DNA from: Opisthorchis felineus
Taxonomy: Eukaryota; Platyhelminthes; Trematoda; Opisthorchiida; Opisthorchiidae
Length of the DNA stretch: 64,000 bases
Assembly (NCBI GenBank): GCA_004794785.1
Contig: SJOL01001191.1
Span: 97,112 to 161,111 of the forward strand
Direction: 5' to 3'
A program made the position numbers and the translations under genes. This document shows, one piece after another, positions 34,334 to 44,739 of this stretch (positions are counted from its first letter, which is position 1; every line of letters starts with the position of its first letter). Below the pieces are notes generated by a model. It was not told where the DNA came from. It saw only the letters and a list, made by a program, of their open reading frames with translations, and did no database searches.

Positions 34334-34379
34334 CTAGCTGGAGTTTCACAAGATTTATCTTGACGTGTCTTGAGGATAA

Positions 34380-34602
34380 TATATCAACCTTAGCGAAATA
34401 CACTTATTTGCAAACAAATTTGGTAGTGCGAGCGACTCACCTGGAACCCAGCTGAATCTCTCGTTTATGATGTTTTCAAGCAACTGAATGTGCTGCACCT
34501 CGGGGACTGCGCCTACCTGATGAGCCCCAAGAAGAGCTAAACCGGCTGTGGGCTGTCGAGGAATTTTCAGCAACCTTATGAGCAGCGTATTACGTCAACG
34601 TA
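34380..34602. repeat. HHR repeat palindrome copy
   Basis: A minus-strand internal block (GCGAAATACACTTATTTGC to CTGAATGTGCTGCACC, 34,393-34,499) is joined to a plus-strand 3' half (34,500-34,602). The plus core has CTGATGA at 34,517-34,523 and TAAA in place of GAAA. Stem III pairs CGGCT with GGCTG, and GTC is near 34,555. It sits at the 3' side of the R2-like relic and may have truncated it. Confidence 0.75.
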
Positions 34603-34604
34603 TC

Positions 34605-36285
34605 AACCTCTTCGGTCATGAATATTATTCCCATAATGCTGAGGCTGTGGTCCTCAGGTTTAGTAATAAACACAACGGTTCAGTTAGTATCGCATAATGT
34701 ACCTATTTGTCACAAGTGAAAGCAAATAACTCCTTTTTTAATCTAACTCTAGGAATGAAGATTTTTTTGGTTGTCCATAGAGAGTGGTTAATTCCTGTGT
34801 TGAAACAGTTCACACCAGCACCTTTGGGGCATCTGAATGATACCTACCAGTAGCCGATTGTGGGCTTCACGTAAGGAGCACCCAAGTGGAGGTAGAGGGC
34901 ACTAGCCCTTAATCCATTGGCAGAGATGTGGCGAATCAGCTGTGAAGTCCGAGTGCATTGGTTTGACGGAGAGTAAACATCTTCGATAACACGGTCGATT
35001 TCGTATCGCAACCTCAGTAGAGAAGGTGAAATGTACGCCAAACGCGTGGCATAGGTGGGTCGTTAATTGCACAAATGAACTGAACAAACGAGTTCCCTAA
35101 AAACACTAGTTAGGATGACCCGATTACAGGGTGATGATCTATGAAATATCGTTGAGACCACCCGTTATTCTTGACTTGCCCAAGTCAAATTCACCGCATC
35201 CAAAATCCTCATCAAATACATCAAGAGACGTGACTTCAGAATAGTCTCTGTTTTACTACACCCAACACTTCTAAAGTATCAGTGTCACTGTATTGTATTG
35301 TATCGAGCAATACCTTTGGGGCTGATTCGACTTGTGTCATCTTTGATTGTTGACCTATTCCCCGAGCATACCAATCGGAGTGCGAACGTTTTGTCACCAA
35401 TCAAGGAAATCAGGCTTAGATGGGTTATTTCTCCTTTTCTGCTCAATCTACGGTAGATTCTAAACAGTTTCTCATAGCTTTAATGCGACTTGTTGGTCGC
35501 AAGGTGTTCTTCATCTACCCGGATTGGTTAGCTCGAAATCTAGGTTGGGTTGCGGTTTCGTTCCCTTACTGAATGCCTTCGTTTCAGCAGCCTTCTTCTT
35601 CAATTGTGACCCGAGCTACCCATATTCTGCAAAAGTGCGTCACGCTTACCAGCTCCAACCAGGTCACGAATGCAACGTCATCGATGGCGATTAACGGTTA
35701 CCGATTAGGAGACAACCAGAGGATAGCGTTTGTTGTCGTTGGTAAACGAGTGAATCATTTGTGTCTACAAGGACGTCATGGTAATTGACAGTTGCACTGC
35801 AACGAGGATTTGCTGAATCTAAATGTTCGTGAACAATTTTCCGAACGATTCTCTCGAGAAAACCTAGGGGACTGTCACAAGCTTGGCACAACAGTGCAAT
35901 GTGGAGGTTTCTCAAGGCCGAAAACGAATACAACGGATATAAAAAAACATTCCTCGGTCCACGTTTGAGGGTCCATTGTGTCTCGTGGATATCCAACAAG
36001 TGAGGAAAACTTCCTGGCTGACACCCAGGGAAGAGTCGTGTAGACAGGTGTTTCCTTCGCATGTAAGCATGAATGAAAAAAGTCATTCAATACTGTTAAA
36101 CGTGCAATCTGAAGGGTTCGGGTAGTTTGAAGTCACAATAGAGAAGACGTAATGGTCAGGGACTTCATTAATGAGGTAGATGAAAATCATGCAGCTAGAC
36201 CAGGCGGCAAAGTAACCGGCGATTCTTAAAGCAGGACACCGCCAAAGCCCAATCGTCTATTTTTCTGCGAATGATAAACCAGAGA
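34605..36285. other. Mostly unassigned; short GTTTTGTCACC repeat piece
   Basis: 35,385-35,420 carries GCGAACGTTTTGTCACCAAT, a partial copy of the small inverted-repeat family. A 131-codon minus ORF (35,691-36,086) and plus ORF 35,573-35,788 have no secure motif. A short TATTGTATTGTATC run occurs near 35,290. Confidence 0.35.
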
Positions 36286-36286
36286 A

Positions 36287-36655
36287 ATGGAGTTTCCAGA
36301 TGATAACGCTTCGACCCATTCCCTCTATCCAACGAGATTATTGCTGTTTTCCGAATTATTGTTTTCGCAGACAATCCTGCATCCAGACAGGGAAATCAAC
36401 CTATTCAAAGATATGCAAAGCATTAAAACGAAGCCCAAGTATAACAGTAAAAATATGTTTAGTTTGAAGAGAGTGAAAATAGAAATCATGCATAGGGAAT
36501 GGAGACTGACTTTTGAAATATTTGCAAAGTTCCATGGAAAATATACGAAAATACAGTCTCCCAATGGTGAGGGATTTTCGCACTCAGCTTGGACTTACCT
36601 ATTCAGCATTTGCACTATTTCAGCAAGTAACCAGAGACAGCAAAATCAGTGTTGA
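36287..36655 (+). other. 122-codon ORF, unrecognised
   Basis: A Lys/Phe-rich open frame overlapping the LINE-A 3' end on the other strand in its last part. AT-rich composition and overlap with the LINE tail make a chance ORF the likeliest reading. Noted only for completeness. Confidence 0.15.
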
Positions 36656-38060
36656 CGCTGATGCTTCACTGCCGTACAACCACAGAGTTGTCCTAAAGTG
36701 AAAAGAAGGAAAACGAGTGGGTGAGGGTGGGATCTACTGCTGACCTATCACAAGCAATCGGAGCTGCTTACACTTCCAAGCGCTCAACCAGACAAACTGG
36801 AAAGCAGCTGATAGCACAAACGCCATTGACATCGGTTAGCTGCCATTTATTGCAACGTCTCCAGCCAAGCGCACACGGGGCCATGGGGACCTCATGCTGG
36901 AAGACAGACCGCACCAACAACACCCAAACTCCTCAGAATCTCTTTCATACCCTTGTGCCAAGTCATACCTTTTCCACCTCGCAGTTGCGTCATTCACAAT
37001 GAGTTACGGGGAACAGCACCCGTCTTGGTAGACCATGTTTTGGCGGAAGCCGAGCATGACCGAGCTACTGCAACTGAGGGTGCTGGATGTCCTCCGCCAC
37101 CAAAGTGCCTGCTGTAAAACCAAACACCCGTTTTCTGATTACCTCGTTAAGAAACCCGTTGACGCCATTCGACACCAGCGAGGTTTCTAAGACATCCGTG
37201 GTCAAAACCCTGAAGACGCCTGTCCGCAGAGGTCACCCCTCACAACCATACAACCCTTACTGAAGACTGGTGCACGTGGCCCTAAAGATCCTGTACTATA
37301 TACTTTTGACGCAACAAGTGACATAACTCAGCAAACCTTATTCCGGCCTGTGAGATTTCTACACTGACTTCATCAGACGCACTCCGTCAGAGTTAGTACA
37401 TCTACCGGGGGTGTGTAAACTTCTCTAGTGCTTCTGAAGTTGCAGGGGACAAGCTCAGAGACTGCACTTTCTGAAGCACGAATTTGCACTTTGAAGGTGC
37501 AGATCACATACCGAAAGATGCCACGATGGTGGTCAGTCTATTCAACAGGGCCTGTGCCTCGCCTTGGTCTTCAAAGGTGAAAATGATGTCGTTTGCGTAC
37601 TCCAGATCGACAAGGTTCCCACCAGCAACGGTCTGAGCACTGGGATTGCAAAGAAGTTCAAGTGTCACCTCACTGTTTCACCTGTGGTGAAGTTGAACGA
37701 GAATGGAAAGAGTGGACATCCTTGTCGGACTCCACCTTTGTAGGGAGGCTTTTAGAGAGCTCACCATACACTCCCTGAAGTAAGTGAATATAGGAATCGC
37801 ACTATGTTCATAAACTTCTGGGGCATCCCCTGTTGAGCAAGTGTGGTTAAGAGCGTTGACCAATCAACAGAATCGAATGTGTCCTTCAAGTCAAGGAACA
37901 CCAGGATTGTGGGTCTGTTGTGCATGTAGCGTTGCTCCAACACCTAATGGAGTGTGAAGATGTGATCGAAGCAGCCACTTCTCGGTCAATATCCCGCTTG
38001 ATATTCATGGGTCAAGGTTCCGCGTGCAGCCGTAAGACGATGAATAATCAGGGACACTGG
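36640..38060 (-). mobile_element. LINE-A copy 1: non-LTR RT to 3' end, decayed
   Basis: Minus strand, several frames. A pre-palm LIIHRLTAARGTLTHEY block (about 38,046-37,995) is followed by a CFDHIFTL block. The palm has VFLDLKDTFDSVDWSTLL (about 37,900-37,845) and MPQKFMNIVRFLYSLTSGSV. The catalytic box is YAND instead of YADD (37,599-37,588), with LEYANDIIFTFEDQ around it. Thumb and C-terminal blocks (PSKCKFVLQ; ETSLVSNGVNGFLNEVIRKR near 37,190-37,130) are followed by a GPHGPVCAWLETLQ segment near 36,880. The 3' UTR block matches TTGTACGGCAGTGAAGCATC (36,679-36,660). Stops are frequent. The clade could be RTE- or CR1-like, which I cannot settle. Confidence 0.8.
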
Positions 38061-38304
38061 AAACCTTGTTAACTAATATTCGGTAAGTACTAAATCGAAC
38101 TTAGTCAAAAGTTTGGTGAAAACTCGGTATAGGAGCGTCTGAAAATCCTAAGTTGATTGGTTAGCTGATAAATTGAGGAGAAAATCGGCTGCCTCACTGG
38201 TTTTTGCACTGCTACCAATGACGTAGTGGGATTCACCTGAGCCTCTCGCTAACACTAAAGTAATCAGCCAATCACACACAACTTGGTGCTTTAGTATAGT
38301 ATGG

Positions 38305-38425
38305 GGTTAGTGGGAACCCGGGGGGGGGGCTACATATCTCTGATGAGTGCCGAGAATGACGAAAATTGTAGTGGACTGTCCAAGAGTTTACAACAGAATT
38401 ATGAGTAGTGTGGTATGTCAAGAAA
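38305..38425 (+). repeat. HHR repeat, 3' half with intact core
   Basis: Starts after a G-run at 38,320-38,329 and ends AATTATGAGTAGTGTGGTATG. The 5' internal blocks are missing. A further, more degraded 3' half (CTAATGG, AAAATCGGTAGTGAGCGGTC) lies at 38,795-38,885 in the same orientation. Confidence 0.7.
38330..38412 (+). ncRNA. Hammerhead ribozyme-like motif, conserved bases intact
   Basis: CTGATGA at 38,340-38,346, GAAA at 38,361-38,364 and GTC at 38,378-38,380 are all present. Stem II here is weak (GT...AC ends around GCCGAGAATG). Upstream stem I sequence is disrupted by the G-run, so the extended helix is missing. It is best seen as an old copy that keeps the invariant bases by chance or recent loss. 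Confidence 0.4.
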
Positions 38426-39081
38426 TGACGGTCGGAGATTGATGTGTCTAGTAGTACCAACCATTCCAGCGTGACTTGTTCACAAGGATTTTTCGGAAGT
38501 ACTTGTATTTAAGTGCATCAGTTAGTTTTCGGGCTAGTGAGTACGGATGAACTGGAAGGTTAAGTGGGTATGCTTACGCTTATGGTATTAGGGTCACCAT
38601 CATCTAGTCGCGTGAATGAAAACAGCAGGGTCTAAGTAGTATATCTAAACGGATAAGCCCAATGGAAACCTTGCTGAATCCCATTTGGATCATCCGAGTC
38701 CCCGAAAAGACGCCTGTGTTTTGCACGTATCCATTGGACAGTAATAAACGTGGAACACTAGCAATCAGTTGCAAGTGCACAATAAGAGTGCTGGGGACGA
38801 GGTCTACCTAATGGGTTCCAGGAAGGACAAAATCGGTAGTGAGCGGTCCACAGTTTTCACCGACCTTAGTGATACTGATGAGGTGTAGCACGTACTTTTC
38901 AGTTCGAAGAATGGATTCAATGAAATCATCATCGACAATTCCACCCTGTGTAGGTTGAATAAAGCTTTTAACAAACAAAGAGACCCCACTCAAATCGGGT
39001 CGCACGCATTGACGCAAATTCTCATGAAAATCACGTCCTTTGAGACATTTCACTCTTCCGAGGTGATAGAAAGATACAAAC

Positions 39082-39950
39082 ATGAAGACACGCACACACA
39101 CCTACAAACAAACAGAACGAAAGCACCTAGGGGACAGGACTATTTTGGATGAGCACGATAACACCTTTAGTGAACACAGGAACAAAAACTTTGGAGTAAA
39201 ACCTGATGTTTTCGTCTACAAGTCTTCGTTGTGTGGAAACCTTGGTGGTGGTGGTGATGGTAAAGTTGGTCCTTTGTCTTGAAGACCTACCAAAAGCACT
39301 CACCCAGTCGCTCGTCGGCACGCCTGCAACCTTGGACTGTGCACCGAAATAGTATCATCATCCACATTTACAACACACACACACACACAAACACACGCGT
39401 CGACAAAGAGAATGCGATGGACTTCACCTCGGCACAGTCGCACATTAAGTCAGCACACCGTGTAGGTCCAGACGGAAAACAGTTTTGTGGTAAACAAATC
39501 TTTATGCGTAAACATCTCCTCTGAAAGCGAATGAGTACCTCATAGGGTCGTATATTCTAATTTTGGCGAGAGTTAATTCGGTTTACTCTGATGAATTCTT
39601 TCATTTCAGAAGAGCATTGTTGTGCTAAATCACAACCCGTGTGTGTGTGTGTGTGTATCGTTTGTTTAGTAGCTCAGCAACCAAAGCAACGGATTTTTTT
39701 GGGTGCCGGTGTAGTTTTTGATGTTACAAAGATCGGAATATGGATGTGTTTAGGTTAACGCGGTGAGCGCTGGATGCTCGTCGGATATGACTAATGCACT
39801 TTGTCCGGAACCCTCGAGGTGAAATATGTGCTCTCCGTAAGCTGCCAGAAATACATGACAGTTTTTGGGGATCCGAATGTCAAACTGAGTAGCCCACCAT
39901 AATAAATAGGTAGCACCAACAATTGCAGAACCAAATTTCATCTGAATACA
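39082..39950. repeat. Simple-sequence cluster (CA/GT runs)
   Basis: (CA)n at 39,088-39,105 and 39,370-39,398, (GGT)n at 39,243-39,260, and (GT)n at 39,639-39,657. ORFs across these runs (for example 39,082-39,282) are low-complexity artefacts. The rest is unassigned. Confidence 0.7.
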
Positions 39951-39954
39951 AACA

Positions 39955-40860
39955 AAGAGATACGCTGGAGGCGGGTTACGAACCCACGATGTCTAACTTA
40001 TTGAGTGGGTGCTCCGACGGTTGGGTTATCAAGGGTGTTGGCCAACATCGCACATGTGTACCGTGGTCACCAGCTAATTTGTTTTATCTCTTCTTGAAGA
40101 ATCGGTTAGCAACACTAGTAACCCTCTTGTGTGACTTTTACGGCAGCCAATTTGTGCGATACGGGATAGGGTCTTTGGTAGCTCAGGTAGTTGGTCACTC
40201 TTCCGGAAAGCGAGAGTTCACGGGATGGTGACCCGTGATGAGAAAAGTTACACATCTTCCTCAAGAATACAACCATAGGGATTAGTCACATCCGAAAGGA
40301 CGTCTAAAGTTTTGGCCCAGAAAATTCGATCTGTAGACAGCTCGCCATTGCATGAGTTTAGAAATTTGCCAAGTTGTTCAGGCCTGGTGTCTACTCCACT
40401 CCATTATAGGGTAGCTGTGGTCGACTGTCGAAGATAATGCAGACGAAAAGGCGAAGTCCTCAAACAGAACATTAACCCACCACCTCTAGCTTACCGGATG
40501 AGTCCTCTGCCACCTGATCATTCGCGGCGCGTCCACACCAGGCATCACATGTGGAACGTAGTTCCATCTGTAAAAGTCAACATTCTCCGAACCCCTACGT
40601 CGACTCAGTGGGGACGTGTGCATGACGTGAAGGTGGCAGAGGTGCGTTATTAGGCTAATACTTCAAGAAATTCACTAGTGAATCCTCTACCTGGATGATG
40701 AATAAGCGATTGGTGTCGGAGTCCATCGTTATGCCGTGATAATCATCAACGTCATCCATAGCATCAGATCAGTGATGCTTCGCTACCGTATGTTCGGGTC
40801 GGTTGACTGCTTGCAACATGCTTCTGACTACGCATCTGCTCACCAAATAAGAAATAGAAT
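39955..40860. other. No supported feature
   Basis: One 102-codon plus ORF (39,923-40,231) without a motif; otherwise unrecognised. Confidence 0.35.
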
Positions 40861-40864
40861 CGGT

Positions 40865-41085
40865 GCAAACTTGGGGGCTATGCGAATCTGATGAGCCCTA
40901 AGAGGGGCGATACCGGTAGTGAGCTGCATACGGAACCTTATAATCAGTGTACCACCAGCATGCCAAGAAAATATACTCTAGTATCTGGAATACCTTGACA
41001 ACCGAAACATGAGGGGGCCTTTGTGCAACACGTTTTAGCTGAAGGATATCATTAATAAGAGATTCAGTTGCTATTCACTTGAATC
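40865..41085 (+). repeat. HHR repeat, tandem pair of partial units
   Basis: 40,870-40,958 is a 3' half with CTGATGA at 40,888-40,894, a perfect 4-bp stem II (GCCC/GGGC), GATA in place of GAAA, and AGCTGCAT at the cleavage site. It is followed in the same orientation by the 5' block of a next unit (CCAAGAAAATATACTCTAGT through AAGAGATTCAGTTGCTATTC, 40,968-41,070). This supports tandem organisation as at 229-668 and 58,672-58,985. Confidence 0.7.
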
Positions 41086-41254
41086 TGCCGTTACTAGGAC
41101 AGATTTATTCCATTGAGGTGGATATCGGGGGTGGACCTATTAGTAATAAAGCGCCTTGAAAATAATTTGCAGGGAACTGAGATAACGAAACAGTATTAGC
41201 TATCAATATGACGTTTTGCTGTTCACTACCAGAGTTTTATTGCTCACGCTAATA

Positions 41255-41480
41255 TTTTTAGCGGGTGTGTGATGGATGTAACCAATTTGCATTTCTCTCT
41301 CCATCTTTTATTCAACCGTGTGATTATTGACCTTGAGAAAAGTGATTATAGAATTCTGCGTATACCAGTGTACGTATGCCGGTTTTTGTCAGTACGACTT
41401 CTTTATAGCGATATACTGATTAGCACTGAGACTCACAGTTGCGTAATTCACAACGCGGAACACCGCCCTTTGGCTTTGCC
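41255..41480 (+). repeat. Unnamed interspersed repeat, copy 1
   Basis: Shares with 45,595-45,800 the blocks ACCGTGTGATTATTGACCTT, GAGAAAAGTGATTA and GTACGTATGC..., then GCGTATCAATTAATGCTGA-type and GCATAATTCA-type segments. In both copies an ORF runs through the shared DLEKSDY peptide, but the frames diverge afterwards, so coding is not supported. The element class is unknown. Confidence 0.55.
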
Positions 41481-41939
41481 TACCAGGTATTTAAAAAGCG
41501 AACCTGTAACCCTGAAAATCTGGATACCAATGGACCTGTGTCGAGGATCGAAAACTATTTTGGATGCCTCTAAATACGGTGTAGAGGCTGTGATCGCTAT
41601 GTTTCGGAGTGTCGTTGGGATAGAAACGTGCTCCATTCTTAAAAAGGTCTATCCATTCCGATGAGCCCCATGGAGTGGATATGTGAGGACTGTCAACTAT
41701 TTCCAATCGTCTCCCCGGATAGTGTCCACTTGACCCTCACTAGGACTGACTGGAGACGCTGAAAGATAGGGCGGCTAAACGATATCAGGATTGTTCATGC
41801 TGTTAGTTTCTATCTAGGTAGTCTGACTGGGTGACGGAGGTGTAGGCATCGAGGACGTTTGTTGTAGGCTAGATCTAGACCCTCCTTCCTGTCCCATTTA
41901 TTCTTTTTACCATCATAAGGCTTTGTTCAAATAAACTGA

Positions 41940-42045
41940 CATGGTTGTGCAGCCCTGAGGCATCAGTGTTCTCATCTGGTGTTGCTGTCACTGATTGTAA
42001 TGATGATAATCATGACGATGATGATGATGACGAGTGCTAACTCAT
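41940..42045 (+). repeat. LINE-A-type 3' tail, isolated
   Basis: ACATGGTTGTGCAGCCCTGA, GGCATCAGTGTTCTCATCTG, GTGTTGCTGTCACTGATTGT, then (GAT)n from 42,000. This is the 3' UTR tail seen at the ends of LINE-A copies. No RT lies directly upstream, so it is either a severely 5'-truncated LINE insertion or a SINE with this tail. Confidence 0.65.
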
Positions 42046-42731
42046 GTGCAACCCGTAGATTTTGGCATGGTGTGACTCTAGAGAAGCGGAACCCTAAAAA
42101 AAATTCATGCTACAACTCCAAACTCTGACCTGCTACCGTACTTTTGAGAGTCAACCTCACAGTCAACTTTAGGGTGGCTTGGTCGCGGGAACCAGTTTAT
42201 CAAGACTAACATCCTTGTTCCGTAAGTGCTTGAAATTAAATGGTTGGTAAAATTCCCATGCAATATCAAGGTGTTGGTAGCGTTTCCATCAAAGGTTTAG
42301 TGAACCTGTCTCAGTGATTGGCAAAGTTACTCCAAGTCCTCTAGTCAGTTCAAAACTGAGCCCATTTTTTCTATCACAACCACAAACTCCTAGGCAGCGA
42401 AAGCTTCGAGTCTTGTAACTGTGGCAAGATGCATTCCTTTCACACCGGTTGGTTTAGATATCCTACATCTCATGGCCGTGGCGAATATGGTCATACTCAA
42501 TCAATTCGGATCAGCCTATAAAACTACCTGAATAATATGGAAGACGGAAACCTGCCAGATAATTTCGACAGTCCAGCTATGACAGTTAACAACTCGGTTC
42601 AGCAACACCTTTTACGTTCCTTTGTTTCCAGTCCAACACAAATTCACTGTGCAGAGTGTTCAGTCTGCCTTTCTTGTCAGTCCACTACACGAAGTTTTTC
42701 CAGATGCCCAAACTTGGCACAACTAACACCA

Positions 42732-42772
42732 TTATAGCGAAATACACTCATTTGCAAACAAATTTGGTTCAT
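42732..42772 (-). repeat. HHR repeat, internal fragment
   Basis: GCGAAATACACTCATTTGCA, then AACAAATTTGG: the internal block only, minus orientation. It lies just upstream of the membrane-anchor ORF. Confidence 0.6.
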
Positions 42773-42799
42773 TATACTTAGTGTATCGAGGACCACTTC

Positions 42800-43162
42800 A
42801 TGCCCATCGTCGGTCAGTGGACACTTCCATTTCACGACAAGTCAAGAAGGATTTTCCAGCGCACTTTTCTTGCCACAGTGTTGTTTCTTACGTTATTGTT
42901 GTTGATCAGTTTTTTTCTTTTACGAAAGTCTCTGGCATCCCCGTCCCCATACAATGCTGTTCATCGTAAGGAACTACGATACATGATCCTAAAGTTTGCT
43001 CAGAATGTAAGTCTATTCAGTGAAGCCATTTTTAGAAGACCCTATGGGTTACGCGAGCTAGATAAGAAGGCTTTCGTTGCTGTTGTGTCTCGTGGTGTCA
43101 TCCAACCCATCTGTTCTTCAAAGCTGGCCACTGCTACTGTGACCCGCACCCCTGAAATCTAA
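42800..43162 (+). CDS. Possible first exon of a type II membrane protein
   Basis: A 120-codon frame. A short basic N-terminus (KSRRIFQRT, residues 14-22) precedes a strong hydrophobic segment (LATVLFLTLLLLISFFLL, residues about 24-41). A polar region with RKELRYMILKFAQN follows. A consensus donor GTAAGT directly follows that segment near 43,009. This layout (cytosolic tail, signal-anchor, lumenal stem, then intron) is typical of Golgi glycosyl- or sulfotransferases, but no catalytic domain is seen. The stretch 43,009-43,162 may be intron. Chance remains possible. Confidence 0.35.
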   Translation: MPIVGQWTLPFHDKSRRIFQRTFLATVLFLTLLLLISFFLLRKSLASPSPYNAVHRKELRYMILKFAQNVSLFSEAIFRRPYGLRELDKKAFVAVVSRGVIQPICSSKLATATVTRTPEI

Positions 43163-43437
43163 CGGCAAAACTCCTGGGAGCTGTGACAACCGACAGACCA
43201 CAGAGAACAAAAAGCTGCACCACCAGATATGTATTTCCGAAGAGTCCGAATATGTGTTTTCGCGATTTCGAAGCTGAAGTTGAAAGATGCACACTTGCAA
43301 ATAGCCTCGTATTAAGCCTCACTAACCAACACGCCCTGTGCTTTGTTTTTGTAGGTAAACGTTTGCCTTCTTTATCTGAGTGTCCGAACAACAGTTTTCC
43401 GAAAATTCATTCAGGACGGACGGAGTTGGGGCTTATC

Positions 43438-43606
43438 AGGGTGAGATAGCTTAGTAATTAGGGCGCGAATTTACTGACCGGAAGGTTCGTGGTTCTAATC
43501 CGACCTCTGCATCTCGACTTCCCCTGTCTAGGCTTGGACAACCTGGCAGTATCCCAGCCCTCGTGCTTCCTTCTGGCGGCATGGCAGTTAGGCACCGAAA
43601 GGATGC
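43438..43606 (+). repeat. SINE-1 copy
   Basis: The only plus-oriented SINE-1. Box-A-like GATAGCTTAGTAATTAGGG lies at 43,444-43,462, then TTTACTGACCGGAAGGTTCG. Box-B-like GTGGTTCTAATCCGACC is near 43,488-43,504. It ends with CCTGTCTAGGCTTGGACAAC and GGCAGTATCCCAGCC. The minus-strand ORF 43,458-43,670 is a shadow. Confidence 0.7.
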
Positions 43607-43740
43607 TACAGCTGAACGGTTTTTTTATCAGAACGACAACATTAGTAATTCCGGAACCAATAAACCTCATCAGGACAGAGTGAAGTCTACTGAAACATTT
43701 TTGTGTCAGTCATGTTAGTATTAACCCACGGAAAGCTTAC

Positions 43741-44014
43741 CTTTGGTATCACTTCCCAGCAGTTTTTTATAGGTTATCGGCAATGACTGTTTCAGACCAT
43801 ATTCTTCTTGTCTTCTTTTTTCGTCTGACGTGAAGAAACCGAAAAATGACTCGGAGGTAAATTTGTCTTCAGTTCTACTGCTCAAATTTGGTCCAACATT
43901 TTCAATCATGCTGGGGTCATTGTTTGCAATTGCAATTGCATGGTCTAACACCAAAAAGCGCGTACTTCGTTCCATACTTAACATCCTAAAAAAAGCCGAA
44001 GGATTTCTGAGGTC
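43741..44014 (-). CDS. Possible exon ending at a strong donor
   Basis: The minus-strand frame from about 44,014 reads NPSAFFRMLSMERSTRFLVL and continues through SESFFGFFTSDEKRRQEEYG to LLGSDTK. It ends at CCAAAG followed by GTAAGC (donor at 43,740). A possible acceptor TGACCTCAG lies at about 44,010, or the ATG at MLSMERS could be a start. Charged, globular-looking composition. The family is unknown. The plus strand is also open here (43,830-44,039), with a hydrophobic segment, so strand is not certain. Confidence 0.32.
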
Positions 44015-44267
44015 ACTTTCACCGGCTCTCAACCGATAGTGACACTTTACTTAAACGGAGCTGTTTTCCAGCTGCTTGCTTTCAGAAGGTAAAATGCTGC
44101 TGAGAAAGAATTGGTCCGGCCACAGTGTGGAGCGTTAGCAGTAAATTGCGCTGTGCATAACGCGTATAAATACTTTTCTGGTTCACAGCTCCCGATTGTC
44201 TGACCATCAAGCCTTGTAGGTTATCTGCCACCTAGTAAAACCTCTCCGACGTTGACATATAGTCTTT

Positions 44268-44513
44268 TCAACCCATGGATATGATATATAGCACCCATAA
44301 AATAGCAGCTCGATATGGACAGTTCAAAGAACACGATGTATTTATTTGTTGAGCTAGTTCCTGTGCGGCGCCATCAAATACCTTCCGACAAAGGATGACG
44401 TTTTTAATCCACGTGACTGGATTCCCACTGCGAGACGTCCATTCCCAGAACTTTTTTGTTCTAAGAGAAAAAAGTTCGCGGTCACTCTTGCATTTTGATA
44501 ACTCCAGCATCAT
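44268..44513 (-). CDS. Possible exon, unknown protein
   Basis: A minus-strand frame of 81 codons (MLELSKCKSDRELFSLRTKK and WEWTSRSGNPVTWIKNV). A donor-like GGAAG/GTATTT lies inside near 44,382. It is on the same strand and upstream of the 43.7-kb candidate, so they could be two exons of one gene. Not recognised. Confidence 0.25.
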   Translation of the reverse strand: MMLELSKCKSDRELFSLRTKKFWEWTSRSGNPVTWIKNVILCRKVFDGAAQELAQQINTSCSLNCPYRAAILWVLYIISMG

Positions 44514-44554
44514 TTCGACTCGTTACTGTTAGTGATCTGTACTCTGGTCATCTC

Positions 44555-44735
44555 GATGTTGACACTCATTTGCATACCAGTTTGGTGTTTACGGGTGACT
44601 CACCTAGAACCCAGCTGAATCTCTCGTTTATGAGGTTTTTAAGCCTATCTAATGAACCCAAACTGGAAGGGCGAAAGCGGTCGTGGGCTATCGAAGAGTT
44701 TTCAGCAACCTTATGAGTAGTGTACTATGTCTAAA
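44555..44735. repeat. HHR repeat palindrome copy
   Basis: A minus internal block (ACACTCATTTGCATACCAGT to GAATCTCTCGTTTATGAGG, 44,562-44,636) is joined to a plus 3' half (44,640-44,732). The plus core reads CTAATGA, with GAAA kept and ATC at the cleavage site. The joint falls at the same internal position as in the 34.4-kb copy. Confidence 0.7.
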
Positions 44736-44739
44736 CCTG

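Larger units (their letters stand above)
31367..34335 (+). mobile_element. R2-like non-LTR retrotransposon, frame-broken copy
   Basis: Ordered remnants of an R2-type single ORF lie across several frames. They are an N-terminal C2H2-type finger (31,519-31,605), a His/Lys-rich stretch (31,690-31,790), a pre-RT VLDGSWKDLY block (about 32,262-32,295), the RT, a thumb with QRIEITRNCLIPKLTYS (from about 33,445), a CTFCG...SH cysteine knuckle (about 34,026-34,062), and a C-terminal restriction-like endonuclease remnant with FIKPDLIAV (34,166-34,192). There is no apurinic-type endonuclease, as expected for R2. It has multiple frameshifts and stops. An HHR repeat follows at 34,380. No 28S rRNA sequence is visible on either side. 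Confidence 0.85.

Noticed and set aside
35573..35788. Possible third Penelope-like linker (RATHILQKC ... INGYRLG)
   Set aside because: Two short similarities to the ICS and NGYP motifs, but spacing is loose and no further RT or linker motif was found. Too weak to annotate.
39082..39524. His/Thr-rich ORFs
   Set aside because: Low-complexity translation of CA and GGT runs.
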